Position numbers and translations under genes: made by a program | The notes under the pieces: model-generated | What the model was told of the DNA's origin: nothing | The model's database searches: none | What the model saw: the letters and a program-made list of their open reading frames with translations, nothing else | Assembly (NCBI GenBank): GCA_003149065.1 | Contig: QGFZ01000001.1 | Location: forward strand, 1 to 64,000 | Length of the DNA stretch: 64,000 nucleotides | Reading direction: 5' to 3' | DNA from: Ruminococcaceae bacterium R-25 | GTDB taxonomy: Bacteria; Bacillota; Clostridia; Saccharofermentanales; Saccharofermentanaceae | In this document: piece after piece, positions 63,452-64,000 of the stretch | Numbering within the stretch: the first letter of the stretch is position 1 | How the letters are laid out: the number at the start of each line of letters is the position of its first letter

Positions 63452-64000
63452 CTATAGCAGGTACCTGCGTATCTTCTCCTCTATAACCTTCGTGTTCAGC
63501 GGGTGATTGTCCGTCTCAAACGTCAGTATCAGGTGTGACTCATCGAAATCCTTTGAGAGCGTGTAATTTTCGAACTTATTGGCATTCCGATTCACATAAT
63601 CCTGATCTCCGAGCTTACCCAAATGCTCCCAATAGAAAACCTTGCGCAGCCTCACATTCAGACACTTGAAGTCCGGCGCCGCAAATATCACGCCGTTATC
63701 GTATACTGGAAATTCGCAAAGGTACGGCACCTTATTCCTAAACATGGCATTCGCGATCAGTATCTCCGACTTCGACCTTACACGCTCACCATTGTCCGTA
63801 TAGAATTCCGGGTCAGTACTCTTGAACCCCGGCCTTGTGTATGGCTGGCTCAAAAACTGTCTGATAAACTCCTCATCGCTCAAAAACTCAGGTGTGACCA
63901 GTTCCTTTCTGGGATCAGTCAGCTTCTCGTAGACCTGCTGCGCCGCGTCCGGGTCGTAATCTTTAAGGAACCGGTCAATAGCCCTCTTTTGTTCTTCCAA
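63452..64000 (-). CDS. PD-(D/E)XK-like nuclease-family protein, partial (5' end outside window)
   Basis: At least 182 residues of a homologue of the protein at 15410. Shared elements are GERVRSKSEILIANAMF, the strand YLCEFPVY, APDFKCLN, VFYWEHLGKLGDQDYVNR and LTFETDNHPLN. The E...E...D...E spacing is the same as in the first copy, supporting a nuclease-like fold. The gene is convergent with rpsU and runs off the window edge, so its true start is not visible. Confidence 0.85.
   Translation of the reverse strand: MEEQKRAIDRFLKDYDPDAAQQVYEKLTDPRKELVTPEFLSDEEFIRQFLSQPYTRPGFKSTDPEFYTDNGERVRSKSEILIANAMFRNKVPYLCEFPVYDNGVIFAAPDFKCLNVRLRKVFYWEHLGKLGDQDYVNRNANKFENYTLSKDFDESHLILTFETDNHPLNTKVIEEKIRRYLL

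Overview
The window looks like chromosomal DNA from an anaerobic, plant-polysaccharide-using Clostridia bacterium (Lachnospiraceae/Oscillospiraceae or Saccharofermentans-like). This is inferred from family content, Gram-positive-type Shine-Dalgarno sequences, and the pairing of LytTR with a DUF3021-like protein, DUF975, DUF624 and DUF4867 proteins. No taxonomic marker other than the rRNA could be compared, so the assignment is tentative.

Layout. (1) 1-2.3 kb: 3' part of a 23S rRNA, then 5S rRNA and tRNA-Asn. (2) 2.3-13 kb: small unknown and membrane proteins, then two complete two-component systems. The second leads into an ABC exporter (ATPase plus a large FtsX-type permease). (3) 13-18 kb: an XRE regulator, a stand-alone reverse transcriptase with a nested inverted-repeat structure just upstream, a PD-(D/E)XK-like nuclease between direct repeats, and a LytTR/DUF3021-like pair. 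(4) 18-28 kb: GH43 glycosidase, a possible structured RNA, a Ser/Thr/Pro/Gly-rich surface protein, a FliB-like methylase, a cupin, a TPM-like membrane protein, a frameshifted membrane gene, a nuclease lipoprotein and carB. Then comes a 64-bp tandem repeat array. (5) 28.6-42 kb: pentose and plant-glycan module with an FGGY kinase (xylulokinase-like), DUF4867, a fucose/arabinose-isomerase-family protein, split transketolase, DUF624, a sugar ABC importer, an AraC regulator and a GH3 glycosidase. (6) 42-63 kb: a type IV pilus locus. One strand carries assembly genes (prepilin peptidase, PilB/GspE ATPase, PilO-like, PilM-PilN fusion, PilC/GspF). The other carries pilin-like proteins, a major pilin, a second prepilin-peptidase homologue and a GT-C-like membrane protein. 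(7) The end holds rpsU and a second PD-(D/E)XK-like gene cut by the window edge.

The most striking content is in the pilus locus. A protein of about 3,070 codons begins with a canonical type IV prepilin leader (G|FSLVE). It continues through about 38 GLUG-like VGG(A/V/F)(I/V)G repeats and ends in three InlB-type B-repeats, which suggests a giant adhesin assembled or exported as a pilin. In this sequence it is cut by an in-frame TGA exactly where the repeat pattern demands the closing glycine (GGA to TGA). The two prepilin-peptidase homologues have complementary defects: one is protease domain only, the other has the cysteine-rich N-terminal domain but lacks the second catalytic aspartate.

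A 17-bp palindrome (GTGTAACAWTGTTACAC) occurs five times, always in intergenic DNA near a start codon: before a histidine kinase, before the cupin, twice in the divergent pilus promoter region, and before the giant pilin. It may define a regulon that includes the pilus genes.
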